From contig NZ_AUMU01000007.1 in the NCBI RefSeq assembly GCF_000430845.1, positions 62,001 to 126,000 on the forward strand: a DNA stretch of 64,000 nucleotides. The letters are read 5' to 3'. Both the position numbers and the translations under genes were made by a program. The stretch comes from Chryseobacterium gregarium DSM 19109. GTDB taxonomy: Bacteria > Bacteroidota > Bacteroidia > Flavobacteriales > Weeksellaceae. Shown one piece after another: positions 9,386 through 17,447 of the stretch. Position 1 is the stretch's first letter; each line of letters begins with the position of its first letter. The notes beneath the pieces were generated by a model. It worked only from the letters and a program-made list of their open reading frames with translations. It did not search any database and was not told the DNA's origin.

Positions 9386-9458
9386 TGACCCGGCTGGGAT
9401 TCGAACCCAGGACCCATACATTAAAAGTGTATTGCTCTACCAGCTGAGCTACCGAGTC
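9386..9458 (-). tRNA. tRNA-Lys (anticodon TTT), first of the cluster
   Basis: This 73-base tRNA is identical to the one at 9142-9214 (anticodon loop CTTTTAA). It is the promoter-proximal gene of the cluster, 55 bases downstream of a good Bacteroidetes -7 element on the minus strand. Confidence 0.95.
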
Positions 9459-9512
9459 GGTCACTTTATTATCAAGTTTTCATTTGAGTAATGTCCCTTG
9501 TTTTAAGTGGTG

Positions 9513-9542
9513 CAAAGATATAGCTTTTTTTTATTTCTCAAA
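9513..9542 (-). promoter_or_regulatory. Promoter of the tRNA-Lys/Leu/Lys operon
   Basis: On the minus strand TTTG (9539-9542) and TATCTTTG (9513-9520) are separated by 18 bases. This matches the Bacteroidetes primary-sigma consensus of -33 TTTG and -7 TAnnTTTG. It lies just upstream of the first tRNA and inside the longest reading frame of aroK, which supports the shorter aroK start. Confidence 0.7.
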
Positions 9543-9573
9543 ACTTTTTTGCAAATTTGTTCAAAAAAAATTC

Positions 9574-10089
9574 ATGATAATTTCACTGGTCGGATACATG
9601 GGGAGTGGCAAAACTCACATTTCCAAAATATTAAGCGAAAAACTCAATTTTAAATTTATTGACCTCGATAAAGAGATTTTTCAGAGAAACAAATTAACCA
9701 TTCCCGAAATATTTGAAAAAAAGGGAGAACTGTACTTCAGGAAGCTGGAACGGGAAACTTTGGAAGAGATTCTGGCAAAGGAAAAAAATACGGTTTTAAG
9801 CCTGGGAGGCGGAACCCCTGTTTATTATAACAATATGGAAATTATCAACAATAACTCAAAAAGCATATTTCTGAAGGCTTCCGTAGGCACTTTATCCGAA
9901 AGGCTTTCCAAACAGAAAGACAAGCGGCCGTTGATTGCCCATATTTCTGATGAAAACCTTCCTGAATTTATTGCCAAACACCTGTTTGAAAGGAATTCTT
10001 TTTACGGCAAGGCGCAATTCAGTGTGAGTACGGATCAACGGCAGCCTGATGATATTGTGGACGAAATCATAGAAAAGCTCTATCTCTAG
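9574..10089 (+). CDS. aroK: Shikimate kinase
   Basis: AroK phosphorylates shikimate at O3 in the chorismate pathway. The 171-residue protein has the P-loop GYMGSGKT at about residue 7, the shikimate-binding LDKEIFQR near residue 33, the SLGGGTP motif near residue 76 and the lid segment KDKRPL near residue 115. I start it at the ATG at 9574, which gives the family's normal N-terminus (MIISLVGYMG). The frame extends upstream to a TTG at 9484, but that part overlaps the tRNA promoter. It is convergent with the S4-domain gene, and its last codons form half of a hairpin terminator. Confidence 0.95.
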   Translation: MIISLVGYMGSGKTHISKILSEKLNFKFIDLDKEIFQRNKLTIPEIFEKKGELYFRKLERETLEEILAKEKNTVLSLGGGTPVYYNNMEIINNNSKSIFLKASVGTLSERLSKQKDKRPLIAHISDENLPEFIAKHLFERNSFYGKAQFSVSTDQRQPDDIVDEIIEKLYL

Positions 10090-10097
10090 AGCTTTTC
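10072..10097. terminator. Bidirectional terminator between aroK and the S4-domain gene
   Basis: The arms GAAAAGCTC (10072-10080) and GAGCTTTTC (10089-10097) are perfectly complementary around an eight-base loop. The left arm is within the last codons of aroK, and the right arm abuts the stop codon of the convergent gene. Confidence 0.55.
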
Positions 10098-10538
10098 TTA
10101 ATCTTCCTTTTTATCGGTGTCATCATTGGTTTCCCCAAAGAAATCGTCCCAATCTGTAAAATCTGATGCGATATCATTTCCTACATAATCATCCATTTCC
10201 CTCCTGTCTTTCTTGGTAGGCCTTCCTTCTCCCCTGGTCCGGTAATAATCCTGAGACATTTTGCGCATTTTCAGCAGTTCATACTGCTCTTTATCCGTAA
10301 CATCCTTGATATGAAGCGGTACCAGCTTAGCTCCCATTCTGCTTTTAGGAATCTGAATGACTTTAATTTTGTAATCAATCTGATTCTTACGGATCTTGAT
10401 GACATCTCCTTCTTTCACCTCTTTAGAAGACTTCACCACAGAATCACCGATGGCTACCCTGTTCTTTTTAATTTCTTCTGTAGCAATGGTTCTTGTCTTA
10501 TAAAAACGAATACTCCATAAAAATTTATCTATTCTCAT
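10098..10538 (-). CDS. S4-domain RNA-binding protein (Hsp15/HslR-like)
   Basis: The 146-residue protein begins MRIDKFLWSIRFYKTRT, the signature of the S4 RNA-binding domain of Hsp15-type proteins, and continues with VAIGDSVVKSSKEVKEGDVI at about residues 28-47. The middle is basic. The C-terminal third (RPTKKDRREMDDY, then many Asp/Glu) is a low-complexity acidic tail. Relatives such as Hsp15 bind stalled 50S subunits that still carry peptidyl-tRNA; the exact role here is inferred from that. It is divergent from the FKBP-like lipoprotein gene, with only 54 bases between the two starts. Confidence 0.9.
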   Translation of the reverse strand: MRIDKFLWSIRFYKTRTIATEEIKKNRVAIGDSVVKSSKEVKEGDVIKIRKNQIDYKIKVIQIPKSRMGAKLVPLHIKDVTDKEQYELLKMRKMSQDYYRTRGEGRPTKKDRREMDDYVGNDIASDFTDWDDFFGETNDDTDKKED

Positions 10539-10592
10539 AATTTTTTATACTTTTGCCGTTATATTATTTGTAAAGTAATTAAAGTTTTTGAA

Positions 10593-11339
10593 ATGAAAAA
10601 AATATTTTTATATATCCTTGCGGGATCTCTGTGTTTTTCTGCCTGTAAAAAGGATGATGATGAAGTGGCAACTTTCGTTGAACCGGATGACATAGGGGTA
10701 AGAAATTCATATGATGACCAGGCCATCCAGAAGTATATGGATGATAATTATCTGGATGTTCAGGGAAATATAAAAGCGTTCAGTTCTACAGATACGGCTG
10801 ATGACAATCAGAAAAAGCTTTCCGAACTTAATCCGGTAAAACTTCCTTCAGGCGTAATTTACATCATAAGAAACGGTGTGCAGCCTACAACAGGTGTGAC
10901 ACTAGATACCAATCCTGAATCAAATACAGCTACCCAGATCAGAACAATGATCAGAGCAAACTACTATCTTGCTACCGATACAGACGGAAAAGTAGCATTT
11001 TCAGCAACAGGAAGCCTGGTTAACACTATTAATGGCGGTGGTTCCCCTTTAACCGATCCTTTGTTTTATTATGTAAAGAAAAATGAAATTGCCTCTGATA
11101 AAAACCGAAGCTATTATGAAATTGAAGGACTTCAGGAAGGACTTAAATATTTCAAAGGCTTTGCCAATAAAGCAGATGGAGATCCATACAATCTGCAAGG
11201 TGTTATTATCGTACCTTCCAGAGCAGCCTTTGCAAGAGATGCTCATTACAACTACAACAATTTCTCTTTAAAAAATATTTCGTTCGTATTTAATTTCGAG
11301 ATCTACAAGGCTAATGCAAGGCCTACAGGTGACCAATAA
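10593..11339 (+). CDS. FKBP-like lipoprotein, possibly surface exposed
   Basis: The 248-residue protein has a lipoprotein signal peptide with lipobox FSAC and Cys18 as the lipidated residue. KKDDDE follows directly, resembling the lysine-plus-acid lipoprotein export signal described for surface lipoproteins of Bacteroidetes. The segment DDQAIQKYMDDNYLD and the later strand and loop pattern (VKLPSGVIYIIRNG, GLQEGLKYFKGF, VIIVPSRAAFAR) resemble FKBP-type isomerase lipoproteins of Flavobacteria (GldI-like). A TACTTTTG -7 element lies at 10548-10555. A terminator follows at 11345. Isomerase activity is uncertain because the canonical active-site residues are not obvious. Confidence 0.75.
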   Translation: MKKIFLYILAGSLCFSACKKDDDEVATFVEPDDIGVRNSYDDQAIQKYMDDNYLDVQGNIKAFSSTDTADDNQKKLSELNPVKLPSGVIYIIRNGVQPTTGVTLDTNPESNTATQIRTMIRANYYLATDTDGKVAFSATGSLVNTINGGGSPLTDPLFYYVKKNEIASDKNRSYYEIEGLQEGLKYFKGFANKADGDPYNLQGVIIVPSRAAFARDAHYNYNNFSLKNISFVFNFEIYKANARPTGDQ

Positions 11340-11344
11340 AAATC

Positions 11345-11379
11345 AAAAGCGCTTCTGAAAAATCAGGAGCGCTTTTTTA
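11345..11379 (+). terminator. Terminator after the FKBP-like lipoprotein
   Basis: The hairpin AAAAGCGCTTCTGA/TCAGGAGCGCTTTT has a four-base A loop and a run of six T, and begins six bases after the stop codon. Confidence 0.8.
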
Positions 11380-11384
11380 TACTT

Positions 11385-12902
11385 TTAAAATGTAGTTTTA
11401 TGCTTTACATTTCCTAAAATGTCCGGGAAATAATGATCTGACAGATGATCAAATTCATCACCCCTCATAAACATTGTGGCATCTACTTCTTCATAAGAAC
11501 TTCTTCCCGCTGCTGCAATCAACTCATTACAGGTATGAAGCGTATTTTTATGGAAATGGTATACCCTTTCAGCTTTGTCGGTTACATCAAGACCTTTAAC
11601 CAGCATTTTATCCTGAGTAGCAACACCTGTCGGACAATTATTGGTATTGCATCTTAAAGCCTGGATACAGCCTAAAGAGAACATAAATCCTCTTGCATTA
11701 TTACACATATCTGCTCCCATAGCAACAGCTCTTAAAATATCCAAGCTTGTAAGCACTTTTCCGCTGGCGATAACTCTCAGCTTATTTCTTACATTATAAT
11801 TCTTAAGTGTTTTATTAACGAAAATCAAAGCAGGTTCCAGAGGCATTCCTACTCCGTCGGAAAACTCAGGCGGTGCGGCTCCCGTTCCTCCTTCAGCACC
11901 GTCAATGGTGATAAAATCAGGATAAATCTTCAGTACATTCATCTGAACGCAGATATCTTCAAATTCTTTCGTATCGCCGATGCAAAGTTTAAATCCAACG
12001 GGTTTTCCTCCGGAAAGTTCTCTTAGCTGCTGTACAAACCTCAATAATCCTGCAGCATCAGAAAATGATGAATGCGATGGCGGGGAAATAATTGTCAAAC
12101 CCGGTTGTACGTGGCGGATCTTTGCAATTTCCGGTGTATTTTTTACTCCCGGCAGGACACCGCCATGACCTGGTTTTGCGCCTTGGGACAATTTAATCTC
12201 AACCATTTTTACATTAGGCAGATTTGAATATTTTGCAAACAATTCTGGGCTGAATTTTCCTTCATCATCCCTGCATCCGAAATATCCGGTCCCGATCTGC
12301 CAGCACAGGTCGCCGCCCTCCAGATGGTATGGGGAAATTCCACCTTCACCCGTATTGTGATAAAAATTTCCCTTTTTGGCCCCTCTGTTTAACGAAATCT
12401 GAGCCCTGTCGCTTAAAGATCCGAAACTCATAGCCGAAATATTTAATAACGAAGCATGATAAGGTTGCGTACACTGCTCTCCACCTACCCATACCCTGGG
12501 AAGTTCTTCTGCCGGAGACTTGGCATAGATGGAATGCTTAATGCCTTCATATTTCCTGTGATTGATTTCCAGTTGTGTCCCGAAAGGTACGGTATCGCTC
12601 AGGTTTTTAGCCCTTCTGTATACTGCTGAACGCTGGTTTCTCGGAAAAGGTTTTCCATCCGTCTCTCTTTCAATAAAATACTGTTGCATCTCCGGGGAAA
12701 TATCTTCAAAAAAATATCTGAAATACCCTAGTACAGGGAAGTTTCGCAGAATCGCATGTTTTGTCTGGTAGGTATTATAAACCCCTAAAGCATATACTGC
12801 CGTTAGAAAAATGGGAATCCAGTAATGCGCTCTGATCAGCAATGCCACGATCCAGGTAACAATTACCAATACCAATCCCCAAGATAAAAACTTATCTCTC
12901 AT
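11385..12902 (-). CDS. FMN-binding glutamate synthase family protein
   Basis: The 505-residue protein has one or two membrane helices in the first 45 residues and then the FMN/TIM-barrel domain of the glutamate synthase large subunit. Recognisable parts are SMSFGSLSDRAQISLNRGA near residue 155, the QGAKPGHGG loop near residue 240, and IDGAEGGTGAAP near residue 335. A cysteine cluster CIQALRCNTNNCPTG near residue 412 matches the [3Fe-4S]-type site. It lacks the glutaminase domain and the C-terminal beta-helix of GltB. The substrate of these stand-alone membrane-linked proteins is not known; electron transfer from FMN to an iron-sulfur cluster is the likely chemistry. Confidence 0.9.
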   Translation of the reverse strand: MRDKFLSWGLVLVIVTWIVALLIRAHYWIPIFLTAVYALGVYNTYQTKHAILRNFPVLGYFRYFFEDISPEMQQYFIERETDGKPFPRNQRSAVYRRAKNLSDTVPFGTQLEINHRKYEGIKHSIYAKSPAEELPRVWVGGEQCTQPYHASLLNISAMSFGSLSDRAQISLNRGAKKGNFYHNTGEGGISPYHLEGGDLCWQIGTGYFGCRDDEGKFSPELFAKYSNLPNVKMVEIKLSQGAKPGHGGVLPGVKNTPEIAKIRHVQPGLTIISPPSHSSFSDAAGLLRFVQQLRELSGGKPVGFKLCIGDTKEFEDICVQMNVLKIYPDFITIDGAEGGTGAAPPEFSDGVGMPLEPALIFVNKTLKNYNVRNKLRVIASGKVLTSLDILRAVAMGADMCNNARGFMFSLGCIQALRCNTNNCPTGVATQDKMLVKGLDVTDKAERVYHFHKNTLHTCNELIAAAGRSSYEEVDATMFMRGDEFDHLSDHYFPDILGNVKHKTTF

Positions 12903-12956
12903 AAGAATGTAGATTTAATAGTTAGAATTAAATGTAGTGGAAATAAAGCAAACAGG

Positions 12957-14303
12957 CTATGCCTTTGCTAAAAAACTTTCGTAAGACGATTGCACAGAAA
13001 CCGTGCCATCTGACAGAATTTTTTCTAAATTCAAAAATTCAATCTGATTAACGGAAGCCGGATCAAAATCTTTTTGTACCCTCACATAATTCTCGGTGAA
13101 GCCGTACATTTTTCCGTCTTTATTTTCATGCTCCCAAAGAACGGGAAGCGTTTGTCCAAGCTGCGTTTGGTAGAAGGCCATCTTTTTCTTTTCAGAAAGG
13201 ATCCTCAGCATTTTATTGCGTCGCTTCCGTTCAGGAATCGGTACACCACCATCCATTCCGGCAGCTTCGGTATTTTCTCTTTCGGAATATGTGAAAACAT
13301 GAAGATAAGAAATCGGAAGCTCATTCAGGAAATGATAGGTTTCCATAAATAATTCTTCAGTCTCGCCGGGAAAACCAACGATAACATCAACCCCGATCGC
13401 CGCATGAGGCATCACTTCACGGATTTTATTCACCCGGTCTTTATAAAGAACGGTCAGATAGCGGCGTTTCATTTTTTTCAGTAAATCGTCGCTTCCTGAC
13501 TGTAAAGGAATATGAAAATGCGGAACAAAACTTCTGCTTTTAGAAACCAATTCGATGCTTTCATTTTTTAAAAGATTGGGTTCGATGGAAGAAATACGGA
13601 TCCTTTCAATACCCTCCACCTCATCTAATTCTTTAATCAAATCTAAAAAGGTATGCTCATGTCTTTTGTTCCCGAATTCGCCTTTTCCGTAATCACCTAT
13701 ATTCACACCTGTCAGAACAATTTCCCTGATGTCTCGGGCAGCAATCTCTTTGGCGTTTTTCACCACATTTTCAATGGTATCTGAACGTGAAATCCCTCTG
13801 GCTAAAGGAATTGTACAGTATGTACATTTGTAATCACAACCATCCTGAACCTTTAAAAAAGCTCTTGTTCGGTCACCGATCGAATAACTTCCGATAAAGA
13901 AATCGGCTTCTTCAATTTCACAGGAATGGACGATCCCTTCACTTCCGGATTTCTCCAGATCATCCAGGTAACTTAAAATATTGAATTTCTCTTTAGCACC
14001 TAATACAAGGTCTACTCCCGTAATCCGGGAAATTTCTTCAGGCTTCAGCTGGGCATAGCATCCTACAATGACAACAAGTCCTTCAGGGTTGGCTTTCATT
14101 GCCCTTCTTACATGAAGTTTACATTCCCGGTCTGCATTTTCCGTCACCGAACAGGTATTGATCACATAAATATCGGCTTTCTCATCAAAGCTCACCTTAT
14201 CATATCCTGCATCGGTTAACTGACGGGCAATGGTAGATGTTTCCGCAAAATTTAATTTGCAGCCAAGGGTATGAAATGCGGCAGTTCTGTGAAATTGAGA
14301 CAT
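12957..14303 (-). CDS. mtaB: tRNA t6A37 methylthiotransferase MtaB
   Basis: MtaB adds a methylthio group to N6-threonylcarbamoyladenosine at position 37 of ANN-decoding tRNAs. The 448-residue protein has the three cysteines of the N-terminal cluster domain (LGCKLN, NTCSVTE, VGCYAQ). The radical-SAM motif follows at about residue 158 (CDYKCTYC), then the RISSIEP and GVDVIVGFPGETEE segments. A TRAM-like tail ends the protein. The RISSIEP context and length fit MtaB better than MiaB. A TATCTTTG -7 element lies at 14329-14336 on the minus strand. Confidence 0.93.
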   Translation of the reverse strand: MSQFHRTAAFHTLGCKLNFAETSTIARQLTDAGYDKVSFDEKADIYVINTCSVTENADRECKLHVRRAMKANPEGLVVIVGCYAQLKPEEISRITGVDLVLGAKEKFNILSYLDDLEKSGSEGIVHSCEIEEADFFIGSYSIGDRTRAFLKVQDGCDYKCTYCTIPLARGISRSDTIENVVKNAKEIAARDIREIVLTGVNIGDYGKGEFGNKRHEHTFLDLIKELDEVEGIERIRISSIEPNLLKNESIELVSKSRSFVPHFHIPLQSGSDDLLKKMKRRYLTVLYKDRVNKIREVMPHAAIGVDVIVGFPGETEELFMETYHFLNELPISYLHVFTYSERENTEAAGMDGGVPIPERKRRNKMLRILSEKKKMAFYQTQLGQTLPVLWEHENKDGKMYGFTENYVRVQKDFDPASVNQIEFLNLEKILSDGTVSVQSSYESFLAKA

Positions 14304-14445
14304 TTATTGATTCTGAATTTTGTGGTTGCAAAGATAATAATTTAATATGAAATCTGAATTGATTGAATCTATTGCTTAAATTCATCCTTTATCTACGGAC
14401 TGTCCAGATCGTAAAACCATTAAAAATTTAAATCTGAACTGATTG

Positions 14446-14759
14446 TTAATGAGTTTTCATATCAGAATTAAATTCTTCCGGTTTATTGTTTGCAATGGAC
14501 TTTCCAGTAACCCTACCCATCTTGCTTGGTATAATAGTATTGACCGATTCTCTGCCCCGGTTCCGCCGGGATTTTTCCTGTTTATATAGAAAATAGGTCT
14601 ATCAGTACAACATATATCATGTTAGATGTTTAACATCAATAGCTGTTGAATTATTTTCTTCGTCGAATTTCCAGAATATTTCTCATCGGAGAGCTGTTCA
14701 AATAACCGGCTGCCTGATGTTTTATAGTATTCAAAACGTTTTGTAAATGATTCTTTCAT
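14446..14759 (-). pseudogene. Remnant of a DUF1572 (DinB-like) gene
   Basis: The minus strand opens with an ATG (14757-14759) and MKESFTKRFEYYKTSG, which resembles the start of DUF1572 proteins, four-helix relatives of DinB. After DEKY the frame breaks. Adding one T restores FWKFDEENNSTAIDVKHL, the conserved FW..(N/D)EE.NS.A..VKHL segment of the family. Most of the middle is gone, and the end (IGQYYYTKQDG, then KSIANNKPEEFNS in a shifted frame) matches the family's C-terminal GQIVYLAK...KSLSIPKGKSEEFN pattern. I call it decayed because two frame changes and a deletion are needed. The assignment comes from pattern memory, not from a search. Confidence 0.55.
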
Positions 14760-14817
14760 CAATAGAAATTTAAAACCAAACCAGGGTTTTTAACGTATAT
14801 TATTTTAAACAGAAGAT

Positions 14818-15177
14818 ATGAATTGTAAAATCAGTCATTTTATGAAAGATTTAAATTCTTTAAATACGGAACATCTTGAAAAATGGTTTACTGATGAAAG
14901 TGTGATCTGGATCCCGCCTTTGAAGGAAATTTCCGGCAAAAACAGGATTTTAGCTTTGTTCAGAGCTATCTTCAAGCGTTATGAAAAAATAGAATGGCAT
15001 GTTTCTGAAATTTTCCATCTGGGAGGTGACAAATATTTCTATCAGACTAATTCCTTGGGAAGCAGGTTAGGAAAAGGAAGTTATCATAATGAAATCTGTA
15101 CTATCATCCAGTTTTCGGAGAAAGGGAAGATATTGTACCTCTCCGATTATTTTAAAGATACCAATGCCTTTACTTAA
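14818..15177 (+). CDS. NTF2/SnoaL-like small protein
   Basis: The 119-residue soluble protein has the cone-shaped NTF2/SnoaL layout: an N-terminal helix (MKDLNSLNTEHLEKWF), a strand with WIPP, a helix (ALFRAIFKRYEKIEWHV) and then curved beta strands ending with LSDYFKDT. Families of this type range from isomerases to polyketide cyclases, so no substrate can be given. It is a single gene on the plus strand between the DUF1572 remnant and a palindromic terminator. Confidence 0.7.
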   Translation: MNCKISHFMKDLNSLNTEHLEKWFTDESVIWIPPLKEISGKNRILALFRAIFKRYEKIEWHVSEIFHLGGDKYFYQTNSLGSRLGKGSYHNEICTIIQFSEKGKILYLSDYFKDTNAFT

Positions 15178-15203
15178 AAAGCCATCTTCCGGAAGATGGC
15201 TTT
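15178..15203. terminator. Palindromic bidirectional terminator
   Basis: A perfect palindrome (GCCATCTTCC/GGAAGATGGC at 15181-15200), flanked by AAA and TTT, sits between the convergent NTF2-like and T9SS cargo genes. Confidence 0.7.
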
Positions 15204-15221
15204 GTTGTAATCTGATATACT

Positions 15222-17315
15222 CTATTCCCTGTTCTTTACCATAACCCAGCCGGAATATTTGAATAAGGTATTTTTCTTATCATTTTCATTCCATGTTACG
15301 GAATACCAATACGTACCGGTAGGAACTTTCTTGCCGGCAATGGTTCCATTCCATTTATAGCCATTGAATTTATTGGCCTCAAATATTTTATTTCCATACC
15401 GGTCAAAAATATTGAATACCAGATTCTGTTTGCTTCCTAATGCAGAATAATCAATGACATCATTGATCCCATCCCCGTTGGGCGTAATCACATTAACAAG
15501 ATTCGGTACTACAATGGTAATATCAATAGGTTCGCAGTCGTAAGCATCTTTTACCATGACATGATGATCACCTCTGGTTACATTGGTAAAGACATTGGAA
15601 TCCTGCCAGTTGATGCCGTCCATTGAATATTGATAGGCTGGTGTTCCGCCTTTAACATTCACCGTAACCGTAGTATTGGCAATATCCACATCTGAAATTA
15701 CCGGCTGTTCAGAAGGATACACTTTTACAGTTTGCCGGGTAATACATTCACCGGTCTTCAGTTTTACCCAATAGGTACCTACGCCCACATTATTAATCGT
15801 TTGAGTAGTAGCACCGGTACTCCATTCATAAGATGTAAAGCCGGGGCCAGCATCCAGGGTTGTTTTATCCTCTATACAGATTATTTTATCCTGCAGGATA
15901 TTTGAATATACGGGAGGCAGCACCAACAGATTTACTTTTGCGATGGCGAAACACCCGTTTCCGTCAATGACTTTTATAAAAATTACTCCGCTTGGTGCTA
16001 TATAAGCCGTGGGGTTCACAATTTCATTGGTCCCGTTTTGGGCATCTGCCAAAGAAGCATAATATTTTTTGGTGCCCGGTTGTGTGGTTACCGCAGCGGT
16101 GGTTAAGTTAAATAAGGCTGTTGAAGGGTTTGATTCTATGAAACATGATCTTAAGCTGGCTTCAGTTACCACCACCACCGGATAAAATTTAAGAGAAATG
16201 ACTGCTGTTGCCGTACATCCGAATTGTGAGATTATTTTTACATAAACGGTTCCTTCTGCAGACACAAAAGCGGTCGTATTGGTAATTTCATTAGTTCCCG
16301 CATTGAGGTCAGTCAGTGTAGGATAATATTTTTTAATAGCTGCCGGATCACCGAATACAGCGGCGGAAGTAAGATCAAACGTGCCCAGACCGGCGTTGTT
16401 ATTGTTACAACTGAAAAGGGTTACATTCGTTCCTGTAATATTTCCCTGTTTAAACCTGAAAGTGCCCACTTGTCTGCACAAATTCAGCGGGTTATTCGGG
16501 TTTGCCGGATCCTGATAATGAATACTGTAATAATAAACGGCAGTGGTGCTCACAGTTTGCGGCGTCATAATTGGGTTGGCTCCCGAAAGGGCATCATTCT
16601 GAGAAATATGATAACTGATCTGAAAATTAGTATTCCCGTTCAGGATTCCGGAAGATAAGGTGCTGAAATCAAAAACTGCAGGATTCTGGCAGATAATTAT
16701 TTCCCTGGGATCCGCAGGATTTGCGGCTGGGACTCCCGGCGGAGTGAATGGCTGGGTCTGAATGGCCGGATTGGTAAACGGTGAAGCCAGAGTAGCTGTT
16801 CCGCCCCAGGTCAAGGAAAAAGGAGCCAGGGTGGGATTAAATACATCAACCCAGTTGTCTATATATAAATAATAAGTCTGACCGGGCAAAACATCCAGAT
16901 ATTTACAATAAGGGGTAGGTGAGCCTCCCGCAGCACTGATAACCGTGCTGGTCATATTCAGTCCTGTGGATGCCCCTACTCCGATGACGGTGGCTGCATT
17001 ACAGCGTATAGCAGCTCCTAGGTTTGCACAGGAAACGCTGGGTCCGTAAATAGCCCAGTCATAATCGGCATCCGGATCTCCGGGAACCAGATCAAAGGTA
17101 AGTGTCCCGCTTGTAGCAATGGTAATTTTATACCAGATCGAATTATGTTCCCCGGTAATCAGACACCCGCCCAGGCTTTCATTGACGGCTCCAATTCCCG
17201 ACGGGGAATAGGTTATACTGGAATTTCCACATACGGCAAGGGCCGTAGAACAATCTGCCTGAGAAAAAAGAATCCTTGAAATCAGCAGAAAGAAAAGTAA
17301 TAAATATTTCTTCAT
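15222..17315 (-). CDS. T9SS type B sorting-domain protein (large secreted adhesin-like)
   Basis: The 697-residue protein starts at the ATG complementary to 17313-17315, giving a classic signal peptide (MKKYLLLFFLLISRILFSQA). Upstream codons to 17390 are not needed. The N-terminal third contains a domain with paired cysteines and WYKITIATSGTLTFD/YYLYIDNW segments, and tandem Ig/PKD-like repeats follow. The last about 90 residues form the gliding-motility-associated C-terminal domain: NVITPNGDGINDVIDY, FNIFDRYGNKIFE, NGTIAGKKVPTGTYWY. This targets the protein through the type IX system as a type B substrate. Function on the surface (adhesion or matrix) is inferred only. Confidence 0.9.
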   Translation of the reverse strand: MKKYLLLFFLLISRILFSQADCSTALAVCGNSSITYSPSGIGAVNESLGGCLITGEHNSIWYKITIATSGTLTFDLVPGDPDADYDWAIYGPSVSCANLGAAIRCNAATVIGVGASTGLNMTSTVISAAGGSPTPYCKYLDVLPGQTYYLYIDNWVDVFNPTLAPFSLTWGGTATLASPFTNPAIQTQPFTPPGVPAANPADPREIIICQNPAVFDFSTLSSGILNGNTNFQISYHISQNDALSGANPIMTPQTVSTTAVYYYSIHYQDPANPNNPLNLCRQVGTFRFKQGNITGTNVTLFSCNNNNAGLGTFDLTSAAVFGDPAAIKKYYPTLTDLNAGTNEITNTTAFVSAEGTVYVKIISQFGCTATAVISLKFYPVVVVTEASLRSCFIESNPSTALFNLTTAAVTTQPGTKKYYASLADAQNGTNEIVNPTAYIAPSGVIFIKVIDGNGCFAIAKVNLLVLPPVYSNILQDKIICIEDKTTLDAGPGFTSYEWSTGATTQTINNVGVGTYWVKLKTGECITRQTVKVYPSEQPVISDVDIANTTVTVNVKGGTPAYQYSMDGINWQDSNVFTNVTRGDHHVMVKDAYDCEPIDITIVVPNLVNVITPNGDGINDVIDYSALGSKQNLVFNIFDRYGNKIFEANKFNGYKWNGTIAGKKVPTGTYWYSVTWNENDKKNTLFKYSGWVMVKNRE

Positions 17316-17447
17316 ATTTTTCAATTTGGTTGCAATAAACTGATATAACACCGTGTTTATCAAATATAAACATTTCACATCAATAATCACATCATCCAGG
17401 AAAATAATTCATAAAAAAATATAAATTTTTAGTATATCGGCAACAAA

